In this document: positions 37,501 through 45,973 of the stretch, in pieces | Position numbering within the stretch: the stretch's first letter is position 1 | How the letters are laid out: every line of letters starts with the position of its first letter | From: Paenibacillus ottowii | GTDB lineage: Bacteria; Bacillota; Bacilli; Paenibacillales; Paenibacillaceae | Assembly: GCF_006874425.1 (NCBI RefSeq) | Contig: NZ_VIJZ01000003.1 | Coordinates: 186,001 to 250,000 of the forward strand | Direction: 5' to 3' | DNA: 64,000 nucleotides | Made by a program: the position numbers and the translations under genes | The notes under the pieces: generated by a model | Seen by the model: the letters and a program-made list of their open reading frames with translations, nothing else | Told to the model about the DNA's origin: nothing | The model's database searches: none

Positions 37501-37535
37501 TAAAAAAACAGCCCTTCTAAAAGGACTGTTTTTCT
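37501..37535 (-). terminator. Intrinsic terminator of the 33-residue membrane protein gene
   Basis: On the minus strand AAACAGTCCTT / AAGGGCTGTTT followed by TTTT, 40-70 bases past the small gene's stop codon and ahead of the channel promoter. Confidence 0.88.
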
Positions 37536-37574
37536 GTATGATTACATCTACTGCGCTACTAATGCGCTTTACAT

Positions 37575-37676
37575 TTAATTATATTCTTCCTTTTCAAGGG
37601 CTCTCAAGAACCAAAGAACTCCGCCCAGACCGACGGCTGCAACAACTACAAGAAAAAGGATATAAAACAAACCCAT
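37575..37676 (-). CDS. 33-residue single-pass membrane protein, uncharacterised
   Basis: A short gene encoding 33 residues. A hydrophobic helix from about residue 3 to 24 (G-L-F-Y-I-L-F-L-V-V-V-A-A-V-G-L) is followed by a charged tail (R-A-L-E-K-E-E-Y-N). GGGGGAG lies 9 bases before the ATG. It has its own terminator, and upstream an Fnr-like box at about -42 from a TATAGA -10. It sits between an NADH oxidase and a formate/nitrite channel. Its build resembles small accessory subunits of membrane complexes (CydX-like in size), but no family was recognised. Confidence 0.72.
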   Translation of the reverse strand: MGLFYILFLVVVAAVGLGGVLWFLRALEKEEYN

Positions 37677-37730
37677 TATCTACTTCTCCCCCTAATCCTT
37701 ATGCTCTCTATATTGTACTATAAGGATTCA

Positions 37731-37774
37731 TCTATACGCTTCAGATTGTTGACAAACTTATGAACAATGTCACA
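37731..37774 (-). promoter_or_regulatory. Fnr-like box and promoter of the 33-residue gene
   Basis: On the minus strand TGTGA-CATTGT-TCATA (37759-37774) lies upstream of the -10 TATAGA (37731-37736). The box centre is about 42 bases before the expected start. One half-site is exact and the other has one mismatch. Confidence 0.5.
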
Positions 37775-37785
37775 GACAAATTAAA

Positions 37786-39147
37786 TTATACAGTAACTGG
37801 ATTTCGTTCCGATATCGTAGGCAATGCTTGCAAACCTGCCGCGTTCAGGAAATTCCAAGGTTTGTTATAGTGCGGCTGGAAGAAGAAATCGACAAAAGCC
37901 AACTGGTCAATGGTCATATGATTTTGAATCGCTACAGACAGTGTGTTAATGGATTGCGTCAAATCCACCTTCGACATAATTTGGGCCCCGACAATTCTTC
38001 GAGTCTCCTGCTCATATACAACTTTCAGCAGCACCTTTTCAGAGGTAGGCATAAACTCAGGACGATAGCTGTCCTCGATTGTTACAGCTTCTACAGTCAT
38101 ACCCTCGTCTATTGCTGCGGCTTCTGTCATTCCTGTTCCTGCAATATTATCTTCGTAAATTTTGATACCCGAAGTTCCTTGTGTGCCCATGTAGGCAATG
38201 GTCGGCTGTACCAGATTGCGTGCCACCAGCGTCCCCATACGAACCGCATTGGTCGCTAACGGAATATACGCTGTTTTGCCAGTCGGATTATATCGAATTG
38301 CACAACTGTCGCCTGCTGCAAACACATCCGGGCAGCTACTTTGCATATAATTGTCTACGATAATCGCACCGTTAGGCAACATATCTACCTGACCTTTCAG
38401 CAGATCCGTTTGAGGCCGGAAACCGATACAAAGTATAACAAGCTCTGTTTCATATTCTCCTTTGGAGGTCACAACCTTGCTCACTTTACCGTTAGTCCCC
38501 TCAAAACGACTTACTGTCTCGCCAAGTACCAGCTTAATGCCATGTTCTCTCAGGGAATTTTCAATTCGGTCTGTATACTCATGGTCCAGATATTTATTCA
38601 ATATACGATCAGCACTGTCGATCAGCGTTACGTTTTTGCCGTTCATTTGGAAAGCTTCTACCAATTCAACCCCAATGTAACCGGCTCCGACGACTGTAAT
38701 GTTCTGTACGTGCTGAGCTTTCTCAATGATTTCATTCGAATGATTATAGTTTTTACAGAGCAAAATATGATCAAGTTCAATGCCTTCCAGCTTCGGAATA
38801 ATTGGCCACGACCCGGTAGTTACAATCAATTTATCAAATGTGTCGGTAAATTCCTCACCTGTTTGGAGATTGCGTGCATGCAGCGTTTTGCCAACCGTAT
38901 CCACACTCGTTACTTCATGAAGCATCTTGGTCACTACACCCATGTCAGCCAGTTGATCTGGGGAAGAATAAAACAATCCGTGCGGATCTTTGACGACACC
39001 ACCGACGTACAGTGCAATACCACAAGATAAAAATGAAATATTGTCATTACGCTCATAGACCGTAATTTCGGCATCTGGATAACATTTAGCTGTGTTGACA
39101 ATGGCTGCCGTACCTGCGTGTGTACATCCGATAACTGCTACTTTCAT
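37786..39147 (-). CDS. nox: NADH oxidase / pyridine nucleotide-disulfide oxidoreductase (Nox/CoADR family)
   Basis: 453 residues. N-terminal FAD fold (V-I-G-C-T-H-A-G), the redox Cys42 in S-F-L-S-C-G, a second nucleotide fold (V-V-G-A-G-Y-I-G-V-E) and the dimerisation domain. The single Cys marks the group of water-forming NADH oxidases and CoA-disulfide reductases. It most likely reduces O2 to water with NADH, restoring NAD. Three Rex/Fnr-type palindromes lie in and just after its promoter. AAGGAGG lies 8 bases before the ATG. Confidence 0.9.
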   Translation of the reverse strand: MKVAVIGCTHAGTAAIVNTAKCYPDAEITVYERNDNISFLSCGIALYVGGVVKDPHGLFYSSPDQLADMGVVTKMLHEVTSVDTVGKTLHARNLQTGEEFTDTFDKLIVTTGSWPIIPKLEGIELDHILLCKNYNHSNEIIEKAQHVQNITVVGAGYIGVELVEAFQMNGKNVTLIDSADRILNKYLDHEYTDRIENSLREHGIKLVLGETVSRFEGTNGKVSKVVTSKGEYETELVILCIGFRPQTDLLKGQVDMLPNGAIIVDNYMQSSCPDVFAAGDSCAIRYNPTGKTAYIPLATNAVRMGTLVARNLVQPTIAYMGTQGTSGIKIYEDNIAGTGMTEAAAIDEGMTVEAVTIEDSYRPEFMPTSEKVLLKVVYEQETRRIVGAQIMSKVDLTQSINTLSVAIQNHMTIDQLAFVDFFFQPHYNKPWNFLNAAGLQALPTISERNPVTV

Positions 39148-39190
39148 GTTGAATTCCTCCTTGGTGTGTGGGCATAAAATGTATAATAAT

Positions 39191-39280
39191 TGTGAATACT
39201 TTCACTTATGCAACTCGTTACCGCTTGTGATTTATTTCACTTCATACGCTCATTATAGTGTGATGTTTTTCACATTACAA
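39191..39280 (-). promoter_or_regulatory. nox promoter with three Rex/Fnr-type operators
   Basis: Promoter: TTGTAA (39275-39280), 17 bases, TATAAT (39252-39257) on the minus strand. Three TGTGA-N6-TCAC(A/T) boxes: 39259-39274 inside the spacer (exact TGTGA/TCACA), 39226-39241 and 39191-39206 just downstream of the start. Boxes inside and after a strong promoter imply repression. The NADH sensor Rex (TTGTGAA-N4-TTCACAA) fits, and an Fnr/Crp protein is the alternative. Confidence 0.65.
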
Positions 39281-39461
39281 TAGCTTTCTATTTTATTCAC
39301 AGTTTGTCCACATTTTAAAAGGCAAGGATAGCTGAACTCAGTCGTTTGCTGAAATCTTGTTTTTAGCTCCATTCAGTTTTCCCTATGTACCCCCTGTTTA
39401 TGCCCTTAAAATAGACTCTCACAAGATGCGTCAATCATTAGGCAAACGCGTATGTAGAAAT

Positions 39462-39505
39462 AAAAAAAGGTCCGTTTCCCCGAGACAGGCGGAAACCAGA
39501 CCTTG
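39462..39505 (-). terminator. Intrinsic terminator after glutathione peroxidase gene
   Basis: On the minus strand AAGGTCTGGTTTCC / GGAAACGGACCTT then TTTTTT. The remaining part of 39281-39461 shows nothing recognisable. Confidence 0.88.
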
Positions 39506-39538
39506 TTAAACATACATTAGTTTAAATAGACGAAGCTA

Positions 39539-40015
39539 TTATAACAACTGCTCAATGGCAGCTCTCATCGCTTCCGGTGACTCCTTAGGCTCAAAACGCG
39601 CCACAGGCACACCCTCACGATTCACAATGAATTTTGTAAAATTCCACTGAATTGTTCCATCTTCCTGTTCGCCAGGCTGCTGTTTCTTCAAATATTCAAA
39701 CAGAACTGCTGTATCCGGTCCGTTCACATCCACTTTGGCGAATACCGGGAAATTAACCCCGTAATTCAATTGGCAAAATTCAGCCGCTTCCTCGCTGCTG
39801 CCTGGCTCCTGGCCACCAAATTGGTTGCAAGGGAAACCTAAAACTACGAAGCCCCGATCCTTATATTCATCATAAAGCTTTTGCAACTCCCCGTATTGCG
39901 GGGTAAGTCCACACTTACTAGCGGTATTGGCAATCACCAGCACTTTACCTGTGTAAGTTTCCAGAGAAACCTCCTGATTGGCTGGTGTTACGGCATTATA
40001 TGAATAGACAGACAC
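39539..40015 (-). CDS. Glutathione peroxidase-family thiol peroxidase
   Basis: 158 residues, thioredoxin fold. The peroxidatic Cys35 stands in A-S-K-C-G-L-T (Cys, not selenocysteine), with the Gln of F-P-C-N-Q-F-G and the Trp of W-N-F-T-K-F completing the active-site triad. Firmicute members (BsaA) normally use thioredoxin or bacillithiol-linked reductants. The start is GTG, 7 bases after GGAGG. Monocistronic with its own terminator. Confidence 0.95.
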   Translation of the reverse strand: MSVYSYNAVTPANQEVSLETYTGKVLVIANTASKCGLTPQYGELQKLYDEYKDRGFVVLGFPCNQFGGQEPGSSEEAAEFCQLNYGVNFPVFAKVDVNGPDTAVLFEYLKKQQPGEQEDGTIQWNFTKFIVNREGVPVARFEPKESPEAMRAAIEQLL

Positions 40016-40130
40016 ACAGCATCCTCCTTCATGTCGTTTGTTTTAGATTCTTAACCTATTTTACCCAAAACGTGACGGACACGCCAATATCCACAGACCT
40101 TTGTCGTGATGCTGCCAACTGATGCCTCTC

Positions 40131-41024
40131 CTAACCTCTCGCTGCCACTTGTGGTCTAGCATCCCGTCGCTCGGCAACAGAACCCATCGTTTGCTTCTCT
40201 TCCATATTCATTCCCTTTACTGCTTGGCTTACCGCAGGCTGGCCAGCCAAAGCATACGGAAGACAGAGCGGTACACCCGTACGAGGATCAGTTACAATAT
40301 CCGCTTCAATCCCGAACACCTCGCGTAGCACATCCGGGGTCATAACCTCAGTCGGGGCTCCTACCGCCTTCGCTTTCCCTTTTTTGATCGCAATCATATG
40401 CTGAGCATACCGGGCTGCATGGTTTAAGTCATGCACGACCATAACAATGGTGCGTTCTGCCGAAGTATTCAAATACTCAAGCAGATGCAGAACTTCCAGT
40501 TGATGCGCCATATCCAAAAATGTAGTTGGCTCATCCAGAAACAAAATATCCGTATCTTGGGCAAGCGCCATCGCAATCCAGGCGCGCTGACGCTGACCGC
40601 CAGAAAGCTGATCAATCGGACGATCATGAAACTCGCTCATCCCTGTTACTTGTATTGCCCACTCTACCATCTTACGATCTTCCGCTTTCATGGAGCCAAA
40701 GCCTTTCTGATAAGGGAAACGTCCGTAAGATACCAGTTCCGTCACGGTCAATCCCTCCGGTGCAGTCGGATTCTGCGGCAAAATAGCTAACTGCTTCGCT
40801 ACCTCCCGCGTGGATTGCTTATGAATGGATTTACCATCCAGCAGAACACTACCGCCTTTAGGATTCATGATGCGAGCCATCGTTTTCAGAATGGTCGATT
40901 TACCGGAGCCATTCGCCCCCACCAATGCTGTAATTTTTCCCTGTGGTATTTCTACGTTCAGATCTTCTACGATTAATCGATCCTCATAAGCAATATCCAG
41001 ATTTGCCGTTTTCAGACGAAACAT
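40131..41024 (-). CDS. Iron-siderophore ABC transporter ATP-binding protein (FecE/FhuC type)
   Basis: 297 residues. Walker A G-A-N-G-S-G-K-S-T, signature L-S-G-G-Q-R-Q-R-A, Walker B D-I-L-F-L-D-E-P. It powers uptake of ferric siderophores through FecCD-type permeases, none of which is encoded nearby, so it is likely a shared ATPase like B. subtilis YusV. The C-terminal 30 residues (M-N-M-E-E-K-Q onward) are an unconserved tail. A consensus Fur box covers its promoter. Confidence 0.94.
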   Translation of the reverse strand: MFRLKTANLDIAYEDRLIVEDLNVEIPQGKITALVGANGSGKSTILKTMARIMNPKGGSVLLDGKSIHKQSTREVAKQLAILPQNPTAPEGLTVTELVSYGRFPYQKGFGSMKAEDRKMVEWAIQVTGMSEFHDRPIDQLSGGQRQRAWIAMALAQDTDILFLDEPTTFLDMAHQLEVLHLLEYLNTSAERTIVMVVHDLNHAARYAQHMIAIKKGKAKAVGAPTEVMTPDVLREVFGIEADIVTDPRTGVPLCLPYALAGQPAVSQAVKGMNMEEKQTMGSVAERRDARPQVAARG

Positions 41025-41108
41025 TTGGAATCATCCCTTTCCCTTATCCAATATATATAGTCACGGGCTTAACGCACGACATTCATCAAAACTTCATTCT
41101 ATCTTTAT

Positions 41109-41137
41109 ATAATAAAGATATTGATAATCATTATCAA
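41109..41137 (-). promoter_or_regulatory. Fur-controlled promoter of the siderophore ATPase gene
   Basis: A perfect 7-1-7 Fur box TGATAATCATTATCA (41122-41136) lies exactly over a minus-strand promoter TTGATA (41132-41137), 17 bases, TATTAT (41109-41114). Binding of Fe-Fur would block RNA polymerase. Confidence 0.88.
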
Positions 41138-41200
41138 GTATTAACTCACATATTCCCTCTAATATACAAATGCACTGCATCAATAACCCTTAAAAAATCA

Positions 41201-41236
41201 AAAAAAGATCACCGCCCTAAAGCGGTGATCTTTTCA
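41201..41236 (-). terminator. Intrinsic terminator after luciferase-like gene
   Basis: GATCACCGC-TTTAGG-GCGGTGATC followed by TTTTTT on the minus strand, 17 bases past the stop codon. Confidence 0.9.
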
Positions 41237-41252
41237 TTCCAGCAAATTCGCA

Positions 41253-42272
41253 TTAAGCCTGTACAGAAGACAGTCCAAATGCTTCAGCCATGAGACGGAT
41301 AGATTTCATTTTGGCATCAAAGTCGTGAATAATGCTCGCAACCATGATCTCCTGTGCATTATAGTCCTTGCATAATTGCTCAAGCTGGTGCTTGACTTGT
41401 TCGGGTGAGCCAACCACCATACGCTTGCGATTCTCACGAATCCGCATCCGATCATAGGGTGTATACGGGTACGCCAGTGCCTTTTCGACAGAAGGTGTCC
41501 CTCCGGTACGCGTCCCCTGCTCTAAAAGCACGAGGGACAAGTCCATGCTGGAAGCCAAACGATTGGCCTCCTCTTCAGTATCCGCACAGATCGCGAATAC
41601 AGAGACAAGCGAACGCGGTTGCTCACTATGCTGGGAAGGCTGAAAACTATGCTGGTATCCCTTCATAGCACCTGTGCCGCCTTCACCATTAATGAACTGC
41701 GCGAACGCGAAGCCTACGCCACGCTCGGCGGCCAGACTTGCGCTATCGCCGCTGGAGCCAAGCAACCAGATTTCCGGCACGGTCTCTACGAGCGGCATCG
41801 CCTGTAGTGAGCCGAAGCGGTGCTGGTTGCCTGTGCTATCGTGCAAATAGGCTAGCAGATCATCCAGCTGCTCAGGGTATAGATCAACACCGCCCCGCAT
41901 TTTCCCCTCCTGCAAAGCTCTGGTAGCAATCGGCATTCCTCCAGGCGCTCGCCCCAGCCCCAGGTCAATACGTCCCGGATACAGCCCCTCCAGTACCCGG
42001 AAATTTTCCGCGACTTTATAAGCGCTGTAATGGGGCAGCATCACACCGCCTGATCCTACTCGGATCGTCCGGGTACGAGCAGCCAGATGTGAGATCAATA
42101 CCTCCGGGCTGGAGCCTGCAAGGTTAGAAGCTGCATGATGCTCGGATACCCAGAAGCGATGATAACCCAGACGTTCCGCCTCTATAGCAAGCTCAGCAGT
42201 CTTTTGTAATGCCTGTGAGTGTGTCATGCCTTCCGATACCGGAGATTGGTCAAGAATGCTGAGTTTTATCAT
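41253..42272 (-). CDS. LLM-class flavin-dependent oxidoreductase
   Basis: 339 residues of the bacterial luciferase-like fold. It begins L-S-I-L-D-Q-S-P-V-S and has R-F-W-V-S-E-H-H, G-S-G-G-V-M-L-P-H-Y and D-L-G-L-G-R-A-P-G-G, characteristic of the MsnO8/YwcH group. Such enzymes use reduced FMN to oxidise an unknown substrate; they do not normally emit light. Monocistronic, with a terminator directly after. Confidence 0.9.
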   Translation of the reverse strand: MIKLSILDQSPVSEGMTHSQALQKTAELAIEAERLGYHRFWVSEHHAASNLAGSSPEVLISHLAARTRTIRVGSGGVMLPHYSAYKVAENFRVLEGLYPGRIDLGLGRAPGGMPIATRALQEGKMRGGVDLYPEQLDDLLAYLHDSTGNQHRFGSLQAMPLVETVPEIWLLGSSGDSASLAAERGVGFAFAQFINGEGGTGAMKGYQHSFQPSQHSEQPRSLVSVFAICADTEEEANRLASSMDLSLVLLEQGTRTGGTPSVEKALAYPYTPYDRMRIRENRKRMVVGSPEQVKHQLEQLCKDYNAQEIMVASIIHDFDAKMKSIRLMAEAFGLSSVQA

Positions 42273-42406
42273 AAAAAGTCTGACCTTTCTATTTTGGAAT
42301 AAGAATAGGCATTAAGTATAGCACGTAAAGCCACAGTTAACCAAGAGGGGCATAATAGCAGGTTTACAGCGCAAATTGTCATGTTTATTTTTTTTATAGA
42401 TCGTCT

Positions 42407-43552
42407 TTACTTTAATTTATCTGCTTCATAAAGATGGGAACGTTTTTGAAAGAAACTAAACAGATGGGTGACGATTACTTTCAAGACGGCATAACCCGGA
42501 ACCGCCAGCACAATTCCTACCACACCAAATAAATTACCTGCTGTTAAAATAACAAAGATAATCGTGATCGGATGTACCCGAAGAGACTTGCCCATAATTT
42601 GTGGGGAAATAAATTTACCCTCAATAAGCTGGACGACTGTCCATACGATGACCATTTTGAGCAGCATAACCGGTGAGGTAACCAGAGCTACGATTAACGC
42701 GGGTGTAATGGCAATTGCAGGTCCCAAATAGGGAACCACGCTCGTAAAGGACGCAATGACCGCAAGTGTCAAAGAGTAGTCCAATCCAATAATCAGATAA
42801 CCTATATACAGCAGCACTCCAATACAGAAGCTGACAATAATCTGTCCACGAATGTACGAGCTCACCTGATGATTCATTTCAGTCATGATCCGATCCGTCT
42901 CTTTACGGAGCATAGGTGGAAGCATTTTTAGAATCCAATGCGGCAGCTTGTGCCCATCTTTCAGCAAATAGAACAGAATGAACGGAACCGTAGCGATCGC
43001 AAGCACAGTCTCCGTAATCACACCCAAAAAGCTGCCCACACCCGTCCATGCATTGTTAATAAAACCAGATAACTTTTCAGAAGCTTTGGAGGCTAATTCG
43101 GATGGATCTATTTGAATGGTGTTCTGGAACTGGTTCACAAAATTGCTGCCAATCAGTCTCTCAAACTGCTGTTTGACTTGCTCGGTATAGGCAGGAACGT
43201 TTTGGATAAGACCCTGTATTTGATCACGGATCACCGGGATCACCGATGTAATTACAATAGCGATAATCCCTATAATGAGCAAAAACAGGACAATAATGGA
43301 ATATACTCGTTTTACCTTATTCCGCTCCAGTACATCCACTAACGGGTTCAGCAGATAGTACAACACGCCGGACAAAATAACAGGGAGAATAATCGTTTTC
43401 AGCAATACGATGACCGGAGTAAATATGTATGAAATTTTCGTAAGCACTAAGATATTCAAGCCAATCAACAGCAGTACCAACAGGAATATCACAAACTTGT
43501 TGTTCAGAAAAAACTTCTTAAACCGTTCTTTCCATGCTGGAGTTATTTCCAC
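42407..43552 (-). CDS. AI-2E family membrane transporter
   Basis: 381 residues with about eight membrane segments in the PerM/YdbI arrangement. There are two N-terminal helices, a soluble region rich in Q and V, then a block with Y-L-G-P-A-I-A and the helix with F-V-I-L-T-A-G-N-L. Family members export varied small molecules or ions (AI-2 in E. coli TqsA, Na/H exchange in others). The substrate here is unknown. Confidence 0.88.
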   Translation of the reverse strand: MEITPAWKERFKKFFLNNKFVIFLLVLLLIGLNILVLTKISYIFTPVIVLLKTIILPVILSGVLYYLLNPLVDVLERNKVKRVYSIIVLFLLIIGIIAIVITSVIPVIRDQIQGLIQNVPAYTEQVKQQFERLIGSNFVNQFQNTIQIDPSELASKASEKLSGFINNAWTGVGSFLGVITETVLAIATVPFILFYLLKDGHKLPHWILKMLPPMLRKETDRIMTEMNHQVSSYIRGQIIVSFCIGVLLYIGYLIIGLDYSLTLAVIASFTSVVPYLGPAIAITPALIVALVTSPVMLLKMVIVWTVVQLIEGKFISPQIMGKSLRVHPITIIFVILTAGNLFGVVGIVLAVPGYAVLKVIVTHLFSFFQKRSHLYEADKLK

Positions 43553-43648
43553 ATGACATTCCCCTTCTCTTTATACAGATGAATAGCACCTTCATCGTTA
43601 CGATATATTTTTGGAACAAAATATACAAGGTTATACCCAAATAAACAC

Positions 43649-43695
43649 AAAAGCAAACAAAGCTGTACGTTATCGTACGAACTTCGCTTGCTTTG
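43649..43695 (-). terminator. Intrinsic terminator after LCP-family gene
   Basis: A long imperfect hairpin on the minus strand (CAAAGCAAGCGAAG...CGTACG / CGTACAGCTTTGTTTGCTTTTG) begins 6 bases past the stop codon. Confidence 0.8.
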
Positions 43696-43700
43696 AATAG

Positions 43701-44714
43701 TTATGGAGTATCATTTGTCGTGGCAGCAGCCTCTACCGTCGTGGTCACAGGTTTGTTTTCCTGTTCAAAAAGGTTCTGTATGAACCGCTTAAGCTTCCGT
43801 TCATCCACACCCAACACCTGGGCACCTTTAATGGTTTCCCCGCGCACCAGCTCATTCGGCGGGATTTGCTGCTTCGCTACTGTTTTCGCATCGATATTAA
43901 AACCCAATGAAGCCAGCTGCAACATTTCTGTTGTACTCAAATTCGTTTCAATATAAGGAGAAATGCTATTCAAAATACTCGGCAGTTTAATTAGCGATGA
44001 GGTCGATTGTATTTTACTACCCAGTTCGGTAATGAATTTGCGCTGTCGCTCCGTACGTGTAAAATCCGAAGTCGCATCATGACGGAAACGCACATATTGC
44101 AGGGCTGTTTTGCCGTCCATATGCTGCATTCCCTTTTTCAAGTCAATATCAAACTGGTGTTTGTCTGCCTTGGATGTATAATGCATGTCTTTTTCAACAT
44201 CCAGGTCAATACCACCTACAGAATCAACCAAGGCAATGAAACCATTAAAATCAGTATATACATAATATTGAATCGGTATGCCGAGAAGATCACTCACGGT
44301 CTGTCTGGTCAAATCCGGTCCACCGTAGGAAAAGGCCGCATTCAATCGGCTTTGCCCATGACCTGGAATCTTGACGTACGTATCACGAAGAATCGACATC
44401 AGTGTAGCCTTTTTCGTAACTGGATCAACAGAAGCAACCATAACCGAGTCAGAACGCCCTGAATCTTCTCCACGGGAATCGCCACCAAGCAGCAGAATGT
44501 TCACTCTCTCTGTCCCATCCCATTCCGGTGGAAGTGATACGTCTACAGGTTGTACATTGCTTGGGGTTTGGGTTTGCGGTTTAAATTTTGAGTCCTGTCC
44601 GGAAGCAACCGAAATTTGATTCGTAAAATGATATATAGAATAAGCATAATATCCGCCCACTAAAAGAACTGCCGCAGTCACAGAAATACCTAGCCATTTT
44701 AAAAATTTTCGCAT
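43701..44714 (-). CDS. LytR-CpsA-Psr (LCP) family wall glycopolymer ligase
   Basis: 337 residues. One N-terminal membrane helix, then the extracytoplasmic LCP domain with the catalytic Asp/Arg blocks L-G-G-D-S-R-G-E, R-S-D-S-V-M-V and R-F-R-H-D-A-T-S-D-F-T-R-T-E-R-Q. LCP proteins transfer teichoic acid or other glycopolymers from lipid carriers to peptidoglycan. The acidic/threonine-rich tail is not conserved. Monocistronic. Confidence 0.93.
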   Translation of the reverse strand: MRKFLKWLGISVTAAVLLVGGYYAYSIYHFTNQISVASGQDSKFKPQTQTPSNVQPVDVSLPPEWDGTERVNILLLGGDSRGEDSGRSDSVMVASVDPVTKKATLMSILRDTYVKIPGHGQSRLNAAFSYGGPDLTRQTVSDLLGIPIQYYVYTDFNGFIALVDSVGGIDLDVEKDMHYTSKADKHQFDIDLKKGMQHMDGKTALQYVRFRHDATSDFTRTERQRKFITELGSKIQSTSSLIKLPSILNSISPYIETNLSTTEMLQLASLGFNIDAKTVAKQQIPPNELVRGETIKGAQVLGVDERKLKRFIQNLFEQENKPVTTTVEAAATTNDTP

Positions 44715-44828
44715 ATTTTCGGGTAACCTCGCTTTTATTCATCATCGTTCGGCTTTTAAAAGCATACCCTTCCTGCAAGTTATCTGTCAATTCGCGTCGT
44801 TTTGTTCCAGGGGCTTTGTTCGTACTGG

Positions 44829-45773
44829 TTATACCTTATCTTCAGGGTTATTTGGTGTCGATTTCACAGCTTGAAGGTCGTCTGGATACCAAGGGTTCAA
44901 ATGGACAAGCACCTCATATACCCGCGGCTCCTGCTTCATGACGGCCCGCTTGATCAGCCGGATAATATCGTGTCCTTGCTGAATCGTCAGAGAAGCATCC
45001 ACTGAAGCACGGATGTCCACGATAATATAATGACCGTGCTCGCGGGCACGAATGCGGTCAATACGCTGAACCTCGGCTACACTCAGTGCGGCTGCTGCGT
45101 AGCTTTCAATTTCCTCAGTTGCAATCGCCTTCTCCATCAGCACATCTATGGACTCGCGTCCCATTTCCCAAGCCAGTTTCAGAACCAGCAATGCCACTAC
45201 GAATCCCGCAATGGGGTCACCGTAAGATAAAATCGAAATATCCCAATGTTCCCCGATCAGTCCTAATCCGATCCCCAATACAGCGGCTCCAGAGGCATAT
45301 ACATCAGCGAGATGATCCTTTGCCGTCGCAATAAGACCCTGACTATTGGCCGCTCTGCCAATACGAATCGTGTAGATATACAGCCACTGCTTCCAGAGCA
45401 GGGAAATAATGGCCGCCACCAATGCCAATATATGCTCCTGTGGCATCGGTTTGAACAGCGCAGCAATGGAGTGATAGCCGATAAATATACCTGCCCCGAA
45501 CAATATGACTGCCACCACACTAGCACCAATGACTTCTGCCTTGCCGTGACCATAGGGATGATCCTCATCTGGCGGTTGGCTGGAAATTCTCATCGCTCCC
45601 AATGCCGTCGCAGAAGCAATCACGTCCCCGGCGTTATGCACACCATCGGCCACCAGCACCTTGCTGTTGAACATGAGCCCTGCGATTATTTTAATGCCAG
45701 TTAAAAGGATGTTGCTAATCAGGCTGACCCATGCCGAGACCATGGCACGCTTGCCCATATCCTGTTCCTGCAT
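44829..45773 (-). CDS. Cation diffusion facilitator transporter
   Basis: About 314 residues, six membrane segments plus a C-terminal cytoplasmic domain. Metal-site motifs are D-G-V-H-N-A-G-D (helix 2), H-P-Y-G-H-G-K (loop) and a Y-G-D-P-x-x-G motif in helix 5. It exports Zn, Fe, Mn or related divalent cations by H+ antiport. A TTG at 45791 lies in the ribosome binding site itself; the ATG at 45773, 10 bases after GGAGGG, is chosen. Confidence 0.93.
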   Translation of the reverse strand: MQEQDMGKRAMVSAWVSLISNILLTGIKIIAGLMFNSKVLVADGVHNAGDVIASATALGAMRISSQPPDEDHPYGHGKAEVIGASVVAVILFGAGIFIGYHSIAALFKPMPQEHILALVAAIISLLWKQWLYIYTIRIGRAANSQGLIATAKDHLADVYASGAAVLGIGLGLIGEHWDISILSYGDPIAGFVVALLVLKLAWEMGRESIDVLMEKAIATEEIESYAAAALSVAEVQRIDRIRAREHGHYIIVDIRASVDASLTIQQGHDIIRLIKRAVMKQEPRVYEVLVHLNPWYPDDLQAVKSTPNNPEDKV

Positions 45774-45896
45774 GATGTATAATCCCTCCAATTATCTTTT
45801 AAAAGGTATCTCTATCCGCTATTAGGTTATTTTAAGGCAGCTTTCATTGCTCTTTATCTTATGATCCTGTTCTTGCAGCGACATAGAAGAAGATTA

Positions 45897-45936
45897 TAAT
45901 AGCCCCGGAGGATGAGCCTCCCCGGGGCTATTATGA
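45897..45936 (-). terminator. Hairpin terminator after DEAD-box gene
   Basis: AATAGCCCCGG / CCGGGGCTATT encloses a further GAGGCTCATCCTC hairpin. The flank has only a short T-rich stretch, so strength is uncertain. Confidence 0.7.
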
Positions 45937-45973
45937 TAACCATCACGGAGCATTCTATGAGAATACCCCTATT

